This document shows positions 63,346 through 64,000 of a stretch of DNA of 64,000 nucleotides, piece by piece (positions within the stretch are counted from its first letter, which is position 1; every line of letters begins with the position of its first letter). The stretch is from positions 1 to 64,000 of the forward strand of contig CAZBWO010000008.1 of the NCBI GenBank assembly GCA_964495885.1, in the 5' to 3' direction. The stretch is from PALG01 sp964495885. GTDB taxonomy: Bacteria; Bacteroidota; Bacteroidia; Flavobacteriales; Flavobacteriaceae. The notes under the pieces are model-generated. The model did not search any database and was not told where the DNA came from. It saw only the letters and a list, made by a program, of their open reading frames with translations. The position numbers and the translations under genes are program-made.

Positions 63346-63651
63346 ATGAGTCAAAAAATCAGAATTAAATTAAAGTCTTACGATCATAATTTAGTAGACA
63401 AATCTGCTGAAAAAATCGTAAAAACCGTAAAAAGTACCGGTGCTGTGGTAACGGGTCCTATTCCATTGCCAACACACAAAAAGATCTTTACCGTGTTGCG
63501 TTCGCCGCACGTAAACAAGAAAAGTAGAGAGCAATTCCAATTGAGTTCTTACAAGCGCTTATTGGATATCTACTCTTCTTCCTCCAAAACCATTGATGCA
63601 CTCATGAAATTAGAGTTGCCAAGTGGAGTGGAAGTAGAGATCAAGGTGTAA
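63346..63651 (+). CDS. rpsJ: 30S ribosomal protein S10
   Basis: 101-aa protein: IRIKLKSYDHNLVDKSAEKIVKTVKSTGA start, GPIPLPTHKKIFTVLRSPHVNKKSREQF and a C-terminal RLLDIYSSSSKTIDALMKLELPSGVEVEIKV. It follows fusA after 11 nt, so the str and S10 operons are joined here. A 144-nt structured gap separates it from rplC. Confidence 0.98.
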   Translation: MSQKIRIKLKSYDHNLVDKSAEKIVKTVKSTGAVVTGPIPLPTHKKIFTVLRSPHVNKKSREQFQLSSYKRLLDIYSSSSKTIDALMKLELPSGVEVEIKV

Positions 63652-63795
63652 GTATCAACCGCACTGAATAGTGCATACATGTCCTGAGCTGCGGGCGAGG
63701 GAAAAACGGAAACAAAATAACATTCACAGGGCTGAATTTATTTTGGCCCTGTTTTAATTTGAAATATAAATTTTAATAACTAATAAGTAATAGCT
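63652..63795 (+). promoter_or_regulatory. Structured gap between rpsJ and rplC
   Basis: 144 nt without a gene inside an otherwise tight ribosomal operon. Two hairpins are visible: GCACT/AGTGC (63661-63665 with 63670-63674) and ACAGGGC/GCCCTGT (63726-63732 with 63746-63752, 13-nt loop), the second followed by TTTAATTT like a weak attenuator. A G-rich unpaired stretch lies between. It may hold an attenuator, an r-protein binding site or an internal promoter for rplC. Confidence 0.5.
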
Positions 63796-64000
63796 ATGTC
63801 TGGGTTAATTGGAAAAAAAGTAGGGATGACCAGCATCTTTGACGAGAGAGGAAAGAATATTCCTTGTACCGTTATTGAGGCAGGACCCTGCGTTGTTACC
63901 CAAGTCAGAACCGATGAGGTTGACGGGTATGAAGCTCTTCAACTTGGTTTCGATGACAAAAAGACGGCAAACAAAGCTGCTGAAGGCCACGCCAAAAAAG
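63796..64000 (+). CDS. rplC: 50S ribosomal protein L3, 5' part
   Basis: The first 68 codons of L3, cut by the window end. SGLIGKKVGMTSIFDERGKNIPCTVIEAGPCVVTQVRT is the conserved N-terminus. Stays in frame to the edge with no stop. Next gene of the S10 operon after rpsJ. Confidence 0.96.
   Translation, partial: MSGLIGKKVGMTSIFDERGKNIPCTVIEAGPCVVTQVRTDEVDGYEALQLGFDDKKTANKAAEGHAKK

Noticed and set aside
1..64000. Defence island, prophage, insertion sequence or CRISPR array
   Set aside because: I saw no transposase, integrase, phage gene, repeated spacer pattern or abrupt change of composition; gene order is that of core flavobacterial genome.

Overview
The window looks like a chromosomal segment of a member of the Bacteroidota, almost certainly the family Flavobacteriaceae. 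The evidence is the gldJ/porU/porV gliding and type IX secretion genes, a SusC/SusD pair, lipoproteins with Bacteroidota-type lipoboxes, moderately low GC, almost no Shine-Dalgarno sites, and promoters of the Bacteroidota type (TTTG about 19 nt before TAnnTTTG). I see no insertion sequence, prophage, integrase or CRISPR array. The region reads as stable core genome.

Layout: (1) 1-7.1 kb: the 3' part of tRNA-Val(TAC); a minus-strand nrdB-nrdA operon of the minimal class I type, with the ATP-cone on the radical subunit; a minus-strand light-dependent DNA repair cluster (DUF2256 zinc protein, DASH cryptochrome, FeS-type photolyase, DUF2805 protein); then tRNA-Val(GAC). (2) 7.2-7.6 kb: two very small envelope genes, a lipoprotein and a DUF1328 membrane protein. 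(3) 7.8-16.7 kb: murF, gldJ, porU, porV and cdd. (4) 16.8-23.3 kb: pyruvate dehydrogenase E1-alpha and E2, then an SDR, a SprT-like protein, mannose-1-phosphate guanylyltransferase and a DUF389 membrane protein. (5) 23.3-31.4 kb, all minus: MlaF/MlaE-type lipid ABC transporter, lipoprotein alkaline phosphatase, a glycosyltransferase/methyltransferase/KAS III-like operon, gcvP. (6) 31.5-38.3 kb: UbiA-like membrane protein, ECF sigma/anti-sigma pair, type IX secreted M28 peptidase, M3 peptidase with purE and purK. (7) 38.4-46.8 kb: adk, obgE, a DUF4136 lipoprotein, a TPR protein, mpl, PaiB-like and DUF1569 proteins, radC, a deacetylase-like protein and a YjjG-type nucleotidase. (8) 46.8-52.5 kb: an envelope module around a DUF5723 protein, rarA, a rhomboid protease, rlmB. 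(9) 52.5-60.1 kb: a SusC/SusD/lipoprotein uptake operon and a BamA-like barrel protein. (10) 60.2-64 kb: rpsL-rpsG-fusA-rpsJ-rplC, cut by the window end.

Three genes are too short for routine ORF calling and were found by reading the sequence: the DUF2256 zinc protein (42 aa), a DUF1328 protein (54 aa) and an acidic lipoprotein (46 aa). The DUF2256 gene overlaps the start of the cryptochrome gene in another frame, so the cryptochrome probably begins at an internal GTG rather than at the far upstream TTG.

The most interesting points are the DUF2256/cryptochrome overlap and its repair neighbourhood, the ATP-cone on NrdB, the structured gap between rpsJ and rplC, and the compact DUF5723 envelope module. 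I did not find a clearly new defence or mobile system.
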